DNA of 64,000 nt from the NCBI GenBank assembly GCA_050249955.1, contig JBFWPN010000004.1, positions 372,001 through 436,000 on the forward strand, in the 5' to 3' direction. The notes beneath the pieces were generated by a model, which did no database searches, had not been told where the DNA came from, and worked only from the letters and a program-made list of their open reading frames with translations. A program made the translations under genes and the position numbers. This DNA comes from CAVVIG01 sp050249955 (GTDB lineage: Bacteria; Acidobacteriota; Vicinamibacteria; Vicinamibacterales; CAVVIG01). The first letter of the stretch is position 1. Every line of letters starts with the position of its first letter. Shown in pieces: positions 43,008 through 51,296 of the stretch.

Positions 43008-44548
43008 TGAGCGAGCCCACCCCCGTCCCGCAGCCCCTCGAACTGGGGGCGATGCTCGAGGCATCGCCTGACGCGATCGTCCTCGTCGACGCGGATGGCC
43101 GGGTCGTCGCCTGGAATGCCGCCATGGCCAGGGCCACGGGCCTTGCCGCCGACCAGCTGCGGACGGCCACGCTGGCGAGCATCGACACGCGGCTCACCCG
43201 GATCGACGCCGACGATGTGCTCGCCGAGGAGCCTTCTCCCCAGAGCGAGCTGCTGCGCAACGTCGTGACTGCCCGCGACGGCCGGCTGTTCGAGCGCGTG
43301 GAGCAGCCGATGGACCTGACCCCCACGCGCGGTGGACGGCTCGTCTGGTTCCGGCCGGTCGACATCGCCTCGCAGTCGTCGGACGCCGAACGCCTGCAGC
43401 TGCGCACCTGCTCCGAGCAGCGGCGGCACGCCCTGCGCATGGAGGCGGTGGGGCGCCTCGCCGGGGGCATCGCCCACGACTTCAACAACATGCTGATGGT
43501 GATGATCGGCTTCGCCGAGCAGTTGCAGGCCGAGATCGGGCGGCATGAGTCGCTGGCGCAGATCATCCGGGCAGCGCAGCGGGCCGGCGACCTCACCCGC
43601 CAGCTGCTCGCGTTCTCCCGCCAGCAGGTGCTCCGTCCCCGCGTGGTCGACGTCGGCGTCGTCGTCCAGTCGATGAGTACGATGGTGGACCGCCTGATGG
43701 GCGACGATGTGCAACTGCAGATCGAGGCGCCGGAAGGGCTGCCGAACGTCTGTGCCGACCCCGCCCAGCTGGAACAGATTGTCCTGAACCTGTCCATCAA
43801 CGCCAGGGACGCCATGCCGCGTGGAGGTCGACTGTCGATTGCCATCCGGCCCTCGGTGCTCGAGGCACCGCGGCCGGGCCGGGCGGTGCAGCCCGCCGGC
43901 GAATACGTCCAGCTGACGGTCACCGACACCGGCAACGGCATCGCGCCGGATCTCCTGAACAAGATCTTCGAGCCGTTCTTCACCACCAAAGGCGCGCAGG
44001 GGACCGGGCTCGGGCTCTCGACCGTGTACGGGATCGTGAAGCAGAGCGGCGGGTTCATTTGGGTCGACTCGGAGGTGGGCAGCGGCACCACGTTCACGAT
44101 CGACCTGCCGGTGACCTCGCTGCCGAAGGATGCCGTGTCTGCGCCGGAGGCTTACGCGCCCCCGGCCCCACGGCCTGCGGGTGGGCTGATTCTGGTCGTG
44201 GAAGACCTGGAGCCGGTGCGCCTGGTCACGAAGGAGATGCTCGAAAGCGACGGCTTCGAGGTGGTGGCGGCGGCATCACCCTCCGAGGCGCTGGCCCTCA
44301 TGGAGACGGTCGGCGATCGGGTGGATCTGGTGCTGAGCGACGTGATGATGCCGGAGATGACCGGGAGCGAACTGGCCAACGCCATCCGCGTGCGGCGCCC
44401 CGGCCTGCCGGTGCTCTTCATGTCCGGCCTGCCGAAGGGGCTCGAGTGGAGCGAGCCCGGTGCGTTCCTGGCCAAGCCGTTCACCCGGGCCATGCTGCTC
44501 TCGCACGTGCGCGCGCGCCTGGCGTCATCGGCCAGCAGCGCAGCCTGA
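43007..44548 (+). CDS. PAS hybrid histidine kinase with C-terminal receiver
   Basis: 513 residues, soluble. PAS (about 10-120, ASPDAIVLVDADGRVVAWN), HisKA with the phosphorylated His in GGIAHDFNNMLMVM, HATPase (NARDAMPRGG, DTGNGIAPDLL, GTGLGLSTVYGIV) and a receiver (about 385-505; VVEDLEPVR, LVLSDVMMPEMTG, FLAKPFT). The GGIAHDFNN phosphoacceptor class is common in acidobacterial and myxobacterial kinases. It is coupled to the diguanylate cyclase upstream and may control it or respond with it. Confidence 0.92.
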   Translation: MSEPTPVPQPLELGAMLEASPDAIVLVDADGRVVAWNAAMARATGLAADQLRTATLASIDTRLTRIDADDVLAEEPSPQSELLRNVVTARDGRLFERVEQPMDLTPTRGGRLVWFRPVDIASQSSDAERLQLRTCSEQRRHALRMEAVGRLAGGIAHDFNNMLMVMIGFAEQLQAEIGRHESLAQIIRAAQRAGDLTRQLLAFSRQQVLRPRVVDVGVVVQSMSTMVDRLMGDDVQLQIEAPEGLPNVCADPAQLEQIVLNLSINARDAMPRGGRLSIAIRPSVLEAPRPGRAVQPAGEYVQLTVTDTGNGIAPDLLNKIFEPFFTTKGAQGTGLGLSTVYGIVKQSGGFIWVDSEVGSGTTFTIDLPVTSLPKDAVSAPEAYAPPAPRPAGGLILVVEDLEPVRLVTKEMLESDGFEVVAAASPSEALALMETVGDRVDLVLSDVMMPEMTGSELANAIRVRRPGLPVLFMSGLPKGLEWSEPGAFLAKPFTRAMLLSHVRARLASSASSAA

Positions 44549-44583
44549 GGACTCCGGGAACCAGCCGCCACCGCAGCATCCTG

Positions 44584-45393
44584 ATGGAATCCCGACCGTT
44601 CGGACGGACATCCCTGCACCTGCCTGTCGTCGGGATGGGCACCTGGAACACCTTCGACGTGACGGGCCGCGAGGCGGAGGCCAACACGCGCGCGGTCCTC
44701 GACGCGGCCTTCGAAGGGGGCGCACGCGTGTTCGACAGCTCACCGATGTACGGGGAAGCCGAGCGTGTCCTCGGTCGAGGGCTCGCCGGCCGGCGCGACG
44801 AGGCGATCGTCGCCACCAAGGTGTGGACCCGATCGACCGTCGACGGCATCCGCCAGATCGCGCGGGCGATGGGCTACTTCGGCGGTCGGGTCGAGCTGTA
44901 CCAGGTGCACAACCTGGTGAACTGGCAGGGGCACCTCGACACGCTGGAGGCCGAGCGCGAAGCCGGTCGGGTCAGGGAGATCGGCGCCACGCACTACAGC
45001 CCGGCAGCGTTCACCGAACTGGCGACCGTGATGCGCACGGGCCGCATCTCCTTCATCCAGGTTCCCTACAACCCGTTCGAACGGGAAGTCGAGCGAACCA
45101 TCCTGCCGATGGCAGCAGACCTCGGGCTCGGCGTGATCGTGATGCGTCCCTTCGCCGAGGGCCGTCTCTTCACGCACGTGCCGTCGCCGGATGCCCTCGC
45201 ACCGCTGGCCCCCTTCAATGTGAAGACATGGGCGCAGGCCATGCTCAAGTGGGTGCTGAGCGACCCCAGGTGCCACGTGGCGATTCCGGCCACCGCGAAG
45301 CCGTCCCGGATGGCGGAGAACGCGCGGGCGGGTGCGCCCCCGTGGTTCGGTGTGGAGGAGCGTGCGTACGTGGCAGGACTGGCGCAACGGTGA
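44584..45393 (+). CDS. Aldo/keto reductase family protein
   Basis: 269 residues, a TIM barrel of the AKR family. The catalytic set is visible: Asp and Tyr in VFDSSPMYGEAE, Lys in VATKVW and His in LYQVHN. The C-terminal NADPH part (AIPATAKPSRMAEN) is present. The barrel is slightly short compared with 300-350 residues for many AKRs. Start at 44584 fits the MESRPFGRTSL opening common in the family. It uses NADPH to reduce a carbonyl; substrate not predictable. Confidence 0.88.
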   Translation: MESRPFGRTSLHLPVVGMGTWNTFDVTGREAEANTRAVLDAAFEGGARVFDSSPMYGEAERVLGRGLAGRRDEAIVATKVWTRSTVDGIRQIARAMGYFGGRVELYQVHNLVNWQGHLDTLEAEREAGRVREIGATHYSPAAFTELATVMRTGRISFIQVPYNPFEREVERTILPMAADLGLGVIVMRPFAEGRLFTHVPSPDALAPLAPFNVKTWAQAMLKWVLSDPRCHVAIPATAKPSRMAENARAGAPPWFGVEERAYVAGLAQR

Positions 45394-45426
45394 CCGCTGC
45401 GCCAGCCCTGCGGGCGAGTGTGGGCG

Positions 45427-47185
45427 CTACTGCTGCCCGGTGGTCTGGGGCGGCGCGCCGGTGAACCGGAACCACGTGCCGCCATCGGCCGTGGTCGTAC
45501 CGCCCGGATTCACGGCACGCACCTGCCAGTAGAACGTCCGGCTCCCGATGTCCTGGATCGTGCGGCTGAGGGCCGTGCCCATGTTGCGCCAGGTCCCGCC
45601 GCAGACGTTGTCGTTCACCTGGTCGATACAGAATTCGTAGGTCACGGCGCCGATGCTCGGGTTCCAGCTCATGGTGAGCGGGGCCGTGGCCGAGACGGTG
45701 GCCCCGTTGGCCGGGCCGATCTTGGTGAAGTTGCCCGGTGCGCCCTGCACTGTCGAGAACGACCACCATGTGCCGTTGTCGGCGTTCGTGGTACCGCCAC
45801 CGCTGGTCGCCCGCACCTGCCAGTAGTACGTCGTGCCGGCGGTGAGCCCGCTGAGCGCGGCGCTCGTGCCGCCTGCCGCCACCCACGTGGTGCCGCACGC
45901 GCTGTCGTTGGTGGTGTCCACGCAGTACTGATACGACGCGGCGCCCGCGCTCGTCGTCCAGCCGAGGTTCAGGCTCGTGCCGAGACCGGTGGCGCCGTTG
46001 GTGGGGGTCGATTTCGTGAATGGCCCGGGTGCGCTCGTCCCGGTGGCGAACATCCACCAGGCGCCGCCGTCGGCGATGGTGGTACCGTTCGTATTGGTCG
46101 CGCGGACCTGCCAGTAGTACGTCAGGCCCGCGGTCAGCCCGGCGATCCCCGCGCTCGTACCGCCCGCGCCGATCCACGTCGTGCCGCAGGCGTTGTCGTT
46201 GGTGGTGTCGACGCAGTACTCGTAGCCAGAGGCGCCGGTGCTTGCCCCCCACGTCAGCGTCAGGCTCGTCGGCACGCCTGTGGTGCCGTTCGCCGGCAGC
46301 AACTTGGCGAACGCGCCGGGTGCGGCGGAACCGCCGGTGAACGACCACCATGTCCCGCTGTCCGCCACGGTCGTGCCGGCGCCGTTCACGGCCCTCACCT
46401 GCCAGTAGAAGGTGCGGTTGCCCACGTCCTGGATGGTGCGGCTCAGCGCGGTGCCCATGTTGCGCCAGGTTCCGCCACAGGCGTTGTCATTCACCATGTC
46501 GATGCAGAACTCGTAGCTCGTGGCGCCGCTGCTGGCATTCCAGCTCAGTGTGAGCTGCGCCGTGGCCGAGACCGTCCCGCCGTTGGCCGGTGCCACCTTG
46601 CCGAACGCCGCCGGCGCGGACAACGCCGTGAAGGACCACCAGGTGCCGGTGTTCGCGTCCACCGTGCCGCCGACGTTCGTGGCCCGCACCTGCCAGTAAT
46701 AGGTCGAGCCGGCGGTGAGGCCGGTGAAGTTCGCTGATGTCGCGGCGCCGACGCCAACCCACTGCGTCCCGCAGGCGTTGTCATTCGTCGTGTCGACGCA
46801 GTACGTGTAGCTCGTCGCGTTGGTGCTCGCTCCCCACGTCAGCGCCACCGTGCCCGAGAGCCCGGACGCGGCATTGGCCGGCGAGGTCTTGTTGAAGGGC
46901 CCGGGCTGTGTCACGGCCGTGGTGAAGGACCACCACGTACCGCTGTCGGCGACCGTGGTGCCGGCGCCATTGGTGGCACGGGCCTGCCAGTAGTACGTCG
47001 TGCCCGCGACCAGTCCGCTCACCGTGGCGGCGGTCGCTCCGCCGGTCCCGACCCACGACGTGCCACACGCACTGTCGCCGGTCGTGTCGATGCAGTACTC
47101 GTAGCTGCTGGCACCCGCGCTCGTGGCCCAGGCCAGCGTCAGGCTGGTGGGGTGGCCGGTCGACGCGTCGGGAGGCGACGCCTTG
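45427..47185 (-). repeat. Tandem Fn3-like repeats in an A-A-B, A-A-B order
   Basis: Six repeats in the C-terminal half of the propeller protein. Type B units (FCID-VND, RNMGTALSRTIQD) are third and sixth; the others are type A. The B-unit signature recurs at 45581 and 46457, a spacing of 876 bp, exactly 292 codons. This indicates a duplicated three-repeat block. Confidence 0.75.
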
Positions 47186-48840
47186 GCAAACGCTCCAGGC
47201 AGCGTGCCGGCTCCCTGCACCGTCACGGCCACGGATGGCGACGGGATGCCGCTGGCCACCACGCTGAGCGTGCTCGGCCCGGTCTCGACGCCCGCCGGCA
47301 CGTCGAACGTCGTGTTGACGAGCAGGCTGCCGGTCTGCACGCCCATCGAGGAGTGGCCGTAGGTCTTCGCGTAGAAGACATGGCCCGTCGCGTTGTTGCG
47401 GATCCGGACGAGCGGATAGTTCGTCGCACTCTGCCAGTCGTCGCCGTAGTAGCCCCCCTGCGTCACGCCGTTGAACTGCGTGCCGCTGATGCCATACCCG
47501 GTTCCGCCGGGGGCGATCGTCGCGGGGAACGTCGAGATGGCCGGTGCCCAGGCGGGATCGTAGGTGCCTGTCGGCGTGTAGAGCCGGATGTCGTTCGAGA
47601 ACTCGGTCTGCAGCACCTGCCCTGTCGGGAGCACCAGCATCTGTCCCTCATAGCTCGAGGGCGAGAAGGAGTAGTTGGGCGAGGTGACGCGGGTGAAGGT
47701 GTTCGTGCCGTCGTACTCGTACCAGGAACTTGGCGTGTTGAAGACGCCGGGGCTTGCCTGCGTCAGGATGTTGCCGTTCGGCAGGACCGCAGCCGGGGAG
47801 TCCGACGCGGTGTCGAAGTTGGGGAAGTCGGCACCAGCGATCCAGGCGTTCGCGATGTTCGCCGTGCGATAGTCGTACACCGCGGTGTGGCCAGGACCGG
47901 GGTCGGCCCCCCCGAAGAAGACCACCGTACCATCGGGCCGGAGCACGCCCGGCCCCTGCTCCTTCGAGCCCGGGTCGGTCAGCACCACCTTGGTGTTGCC
48001 GGCGGGCGCCCACTGCAGCGTCAGCGGGTCGAAGGTTTCGGAATAGGTCTGCGTCGAGTGCCACGCGTCGACTGCGAGCAGGCGGCCGTTCGGGAGCAGC
48101 ACCCAGTTCTCCTCGTTGTTGTAGTTGTCGGCCTGCTGGACCGACGGCGTGATGGCGCTCCAGGTGAGCGTGGCCGGGTTGAAGTAGGCCATCTTGGCGC
48201 TGCAGCAGTCGGCCAGGTGGAAGCGGCCGTCGAACATCACGTTGCCCTGGGCATCACCGATCGTCGTCCACCCGGTCGGCGGCGGCACGTTCACCCACGT
48301 CCTGGTCGCCGGGTTGTAGAACGCCGCCTTGGCCTGCCAGTTCGAGATGCAGCCCGGGTTGCAGTTGTACTCGCCGCCGGCCACGATCACCCGCCCATCG
48401 GCCAGCACTGCCGACGCGAAATAGAGCGGTGCGTATCCGGTCGGCATGCTCGAGTCGAACGACCAGGTGCCTGCCTGGTAGCTGCCCGTGTTCGAGGGCT
48501 TCAGGCGGTGCCAGCGCGTCGACCGGTGCTCGTGGCAGAACACGTCGCCGTCGGTCAGCACGAGGCAGTTGTCCATCGGCACCGACGGAAGATTGGTCAG
48601 CTGCGTCCACGTGCCGCCCGCGGGCGGGTTCGTGACCGTATCGGGTGATGCACCCGGGACGACGATGTGGTCCGCCGAGAAGGGCGGCAGCTTCTCTTCT
48701 GCCCTCTCTCGCTCGGTCGCGCGGAGACCGCCCGCGCCTGTGACGATCAGCGTGCCTGCGCACGCCAGTGCGAGAAGGCTGAATTTGATGAGTCTGGAGG
48801 CGCGGCGGGTTCGACCGCCTGCCCCAACGGCTGGATGCAT
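45427..48840 (-). CDS. Large secreted Kelch/galactose-oxidase-like propeller with six Fn3-like repeats
   Basis: 1137 residues. An N-terminal signal or anchor (about 15-42) is followed by a propeller (about 65-430) with Kelch-like strands (VLADGRVIVAGGEYN, LLPNGRLLAVDAW, VLRPDGTVVFFGGAD). A DUF1929/galactose-oxidase-C-like beta domain spans about 445-555 (YAKTYGHSSMGV). About six 95-residue Fn3-like repeats follow, each with a YCIDTT..ACGT or FCID.VND..CGGTW cysteine pair and a YYWQVRA strand. The Cys-Tyr copper site of true galactose oxidase cannot be confirmed. A role in surface binding or carbohydrate oxidation is possible. Confidence 0.82.
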   Translation of the reverse strand: MHPAVGAGGRTRRASRLIKFSLLALACAGTLIVTGAGGLRATERERAEEKLPPFSADHIVVPGASPDTVTNPPAGGTWTQLTNLPSVPMDNCLVLTDGDVFCHEHRSTRWHRLKPSNTGSYQAGTWSFDSSMPTGYAPLYFASAVLADGRVIVAGGEYNCNPGCISNWQAKAAFYNPATRTWVNVPPPTGWTTIGDAQGNVMFDGRFHLADCCSAKMAYFNPATLTWSAITPSVQQADNYNNEENWVLLPNGRLLAVDAWHSTQTYSETFDPLTLQWAPAGNTKVVLTDPGSKEQGPGVLRPDGTVVFFGGADPGPGHTAVYDYRTANIANAWIAGADFPNFDTASDSPAAVLPNGNILTQASPGVFNTPSSWYEYDGTNTFTRVTSPNYSFSPSSYEGQMLVLPTGQVLQTEFSNDIRLYTPTGTYDPAWAPAISTFPATIAPGGTGYGISGTQFNGVTQGGYYGDDWQSATNYPLVRIRNNATGHVFYAKTYGHSSMGVQTGSLLVNTTFDVPAGVETGPSTLSVVASGIPSPSVAVTVQGAGTLPGAFAKASPPDASTGHPTSLTLAWATSAGASSYEYCIDTTGDSACGTSWVGTGGATAATVSGLVAGTTYYWQARATNGAGTTVADSGTWWSFTTAVTQPGPFNKTSPANAASGLSGTVALTWGASTNATSYTYCVDTTNDNACGTQWVGVGAATSANFTGLTAGSTYYWQVRATNVGGTVDANTGTWWSFTALSAPAAFGKVAPANGGTVSATAQLTLSWNASSGATSYEFCIDMVNDNACGGTWRNMGTALSRTIQDVGNRTFYWQVRAVNGAGTTVADSGTWWSFTGGSAAPGAFAKLLPANGTTGVPTSLTLTWGASTGASGYEYCVDTTNDNACGTTWIGAGGTSAGIAGLTAGLTYYWQVRATNTNGTTIADGGAWWMFATGTSAPGPFTKSTPTNGATGLGTSLNLGWTTSAGAASYQYCVDTTNDSACGTTWVAAGGTSAALSGLTAGTTYYWQVRATSGGGTTNADNGTWWSFSTVQGAPGNFTKIGPANGATVSATAPLTMSWNPSIGAVTYEFCIDQVNDNVCGGTWRNMGTALSRTIQDIGSRTFYWQVRAVNPGGTTTADGGTWFRFTGAPPQTTGQQ

Positions 48841-48995
48841 CGTCCGGGTCCTTTCTCGGGTGCGCCAGCACGGCTGGGCTGGGCATCAGGACTCTACCGC
48901 ACGGTCGTAAGGAGTCTGCAAAACCGTGCAGTGAGTGGCAGCGCCGTCCGTAACGGCCACGACCGTTGAGGATGTGCGGTCCGAGGGGCGGCCGT

Positions 48996-49346
48996 TCAGC
49001 CGAGCGAGATGATGCGACGGAGCAACTGGGTCACCTCGTCCGGCGGAGGGGCGACGAACTTGATGCCCGCGTTCCAGTCGCCGTCGGCGGCCGTTCCGGC
49101 GGTCGACGCAAGGTGACAGCGGACGACGCGGGCGTCGATCTGGATGGTGGTGTGCTTGTAGCCAATCACCAGCCGTCCCTCGCTGCCGAGCGGGGCGGGC
49201 GCATGCACGCGGAGCAGCGCTCCGGTCCGGCTGATGTTGACCAGCGTGACCTGGCGCCTGTTGAACGCGACAGTGGCGTCGTAGATGGGAATGCGGACTG
49301 CGCGTGGTTGCATGGGGCGGCTCGGGCGGGCGTCCGGGTGCAGCAT
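48996..49346 (-). CDS. PilZ-domain protein
   Basis: 116 residues from the ATG at 49346, with GAGG five bases upstream. The c-di-GMP-binding motif is partly visible: RAVRIPI near the N-terminus as the RxxxR-like arm, then NISRTGALLRV for the usual (D/N)xSxxG. The barrel continues with GYKHTTIQIDARVVRCHL and WNAGIKFVAPP. It is a likely c-di-GMP effector for the cyclases nearby. Gene stands alone on the minus strand. Confidence 0.82.
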   Translation of the reverse strand: MLHPDARPSRPMQPRAVRIPIYDATVAFNRRQVTLVNISRTGALLRVHAPAPLGSEGRLVIGYKHTTIQIDARVVRCHLASTAGTAADGDWNAGIKFVAPPPDEVTQLLRRIISLG

Positions 49347-49382
49347 GGGCACCTCAGGAATCGGCCCGACCGCGTCCGAAGT

Positions 49383-50111
49383 TCAGGAGCGGGTGTCGAG
49401 CTCCACCGGTTCGCCCTGTTCCGGCAGGTGCGCCTTGCCGAGCGCATCGAGCATGTGCCCCGACCGGTCGCGCTTGGTCTCCAGGTAGAAGCGGTTGAAC
49501 TCGTTCGGCGGAATCGCGTGCGCCAGCCGTCCCGCCACCGTCACCCCGTGCTGCGTCAGCTCCTGGACCTTGCGCGGGTTGTTCGTCATCAGCTGCACCG
49601 ACCTGACCCGCAGGCTGTGCAGCATGTGCGCCGCCACCGAGTACTCACGCTCGTCGTCGCGGAAGCCGAGCGCCAGGTTCGCCTCCACCGTGTCCATGCC
49701 GCGGTCCTGCAGGCCGTACGCACGGAGCTTGTTCAGCAGGCCGATCCCGCGACCTTCCTGCCGCAGGTAGAGCACGATGCCGCACTCGTGGGAGGCGATG
49801 GCGCGCAGCGCCACTTCCAGCTGATCGCGGCAGTCGCATCGCAGCGACCCCAGGGCATCGCCGGTCAGGCACTCACTGTGCAGCCGCGTCGGGACCTGCT
49901 CGCGCCCGATCGGGTTGCCGTGCACGATCGCCACGTGATCCCGGTTGTCGCGATTGTTCCAGAAGCCGATCACCTGGAAGCGCCCGAACCGGCTCGGCAG
50001 GTCGGCAATGGCCGCGATGCGCACGCACACCTTGTTCTCGCCGTACCCGGCGCATTCGTGGTCGGCCTCGGCGGCGAGGATGCGGTCGATGTCGTCTGGG
50101 GCAATCGGCAC
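49383..50111 (-). CDS. ribA: GTP cyclohydrolase II
   Basis: 242 residues from the GTG at 50111, with AGGAG six bases upstream. The zinc site (HSECLTGDALGSLRCDC) and the catalytic RQEGRGIGL motif are complete, as is DTVEANLALGF. It opens GTP to the first pyrimidine intermediate of riboflavin synthesis. There is no fused RibB domain. It sits apart from other rib genes, next to an FAD protein whose stop is 22 bases upstream. Confidence 0.93.
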   Translation of the reverse strand: MPIAPDDIDRILAAEADHECAGYGENKVCVRIAAIADLPSRFGRFQVIGFWNNRDNRDHVAIVHGNPIGREQVPTRLHSECLTGDALGSLRCDCRDQLEVALRAIASHECGIVLYLRQEGRGIGLLNKLRAYGLQDRGMDTVEANLALGFRDDEREYSVAAHMLHSLRVRSVQLMTNNPRKVQELTQHGVTVAGRLAHAIPPNEFNRFYLETKRDRSGHMLDALGKAHLPEQGEPVELDTRS

Positions 50112-50133
50112 GGGAGGCTCCTGATCTCGGTGG

Positions 50134-51180
50134 TCAATGTCTGTCGTGCAAGCGATCGAGGCGTGCGGCGAGCATGAGGCCCGAGAGGTATGCCCCCTCG
50201 ACACCCCCCGCCGGGTGAAAGCCGTCGCCCACGCACCCGAACCGGGTGCCCGTCGCGCTCTCGACGAGCAGTGGCTGTGTCAGTTCGCAGCCGGGGGCCA
50301 CACGCGCATGCCGCCAGGCATGTCCCTGAAAGGACGCCGGCGTCCCGATCCACGTTCCATACCGCGCGGCCGCCTCGTCGAGCAGGGACGGGGCCCACGA
50401 CTCCGGCGCCGTGGCCACCCTCGCGCGCGACCATGGGGCGCGGGCCTGGATGACGAGCGTGTGCCCGGGCTGCGGGCGGTGCTTGGACGACTCCACGCTG
50501 ACCGAGTGGACAGCCGCGCTCTCGCGTGGAAAGGCCATGTGCCACGGTGGTGCGGGCGTTCCCTCGCGGTAGCGTGCGATGACGGCCAGGCAGGCAATCA
50601 TCGGCACCAGGGCCAGCACCGGAAGCAGGCCCGTCACGTCGGCCGGCAGGTTGGATGCGGTCGAGAGCAGCGTTCGCGCAGACGGCGGTGGAACGGCCGT
50701 CACCAGCGTGCGCGCCCGCACCTCCCGGCCATCGGCCAGCGTCAGCGCCCACACACCTGCCACGCCTGCCGGCCCCTCAATCGACACGACCCGAGCCTCG
50801 GTCCACACATCGGACCCGATTGCGAGCTGTTTCGCGAAACGGTTCACGCCTTCCACGACCGCACGTCGATGTGCGTGCGCGCGGAACGCCTCGGGGCGGC
50901 AGGGTGTGCCATCACCCTCAATCCTGAAGGGCCAGCCGTCGAGCGGCTCGCCAGGGATGTTCGCCAGTTCCGCGATGAAGGCGTCCGTATGGCCGTGCAG
51001 GAAGGGGACACCGTGGTCGACCGGCACGCCGTCGACCCGCCGTGTGGCACACCGGCCGCCCACGCCGCGTGACCGTTCGAGGACCACGGGTGCATGCCCA
51101 CGGCGTCGCAGTTCCCGGGCGAGCGTCAGGCCCGCCACGCCGGCGCCGATGATGACGATGTCGTGCAGGGGAGGGGCCAC
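50134..51180 (-). CDS. FAD-dependent renalase-like amine oxidase family protein
   Basis: 348 residues from the GTG at 51180, placed just before the dinucleotide fold DIVIIGAGVAGLTLAREL. Typical renalase-type features follow: VLERSRGVGGRCATRR, DHGVPFLHGHT, and a C-terminal FAD loop GCVGDGFHPAGGVEGAYLSG. It oxidises an unknown small molecule, probably a dihydronicotinamide isomer or amine. It is followed closely by ribA, which may support flavin supply, though this may be chance. Confidence 0.82.
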   Translation of the reverse strand: MAPPLHDIVIIGAGVAGLTLARELRRRGHAPVVLERSRGVGGRCATRRVDGVPVDHGVPFLHGHTDAFIAELANIPGEPLDGWPFRIEGDGTPCRPEAFRAHAHRRAVVEGVNRFAKQLAIGSDVWTEARVVSIEGPAGVAGVWALTLADGREVRARTLVTAVPPPSARTLLSTASNLPADVTGLLPVLALVPMIACLAVIARYREGTPAPPWHMAFPRESAAVHSVSVESSKHRPQPGHTLVIQARAPWSRARVATAPESWAPSLLDEAAARYGTWIGTPASFQGHAWRHARVAPGCELTQPLLVESATGTRFGCVGDGFHPAGGVEGAYLSGLMLAARLDRLHDRH

Positions 51181-51296
51181 GCTGTCGATCGTATCGGCAA
51201 TCCGGTCGTGGTGCGATCGAAGAACAGGCCGGCCATCGTGACCGTCCGCCCGTGCCGGTCGCATCGTGGCCTGCCGGATGAGTATGCTCAGGGAGC

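Noticed and set aside
45427..47185. CRISPR-like or simple DNA repeat array
   Set aside because: The repeats are about 290 bp protein-coding Fn3-like units in frame, not short direct repeats with spacers. No CRISPR array was seen anywhere in the window.
47152..48648. 498-codon plus-strand frame opposite the propeller gene
   Set aside because: Composition is Arg/Val/Gly-rich antisense of a well-supported secreted protein; no domain and no start signal. Similar long antisense frames elsewhere were left out for the same reason.
45427..48840. True galactose oxidase
   Set aside because: The Kelch-like propeller and a C-terminal galactose-oxidase-type domain are suggested, but the Cys-Tyr cofactor pair and copper ligands cannot be placed by eye.
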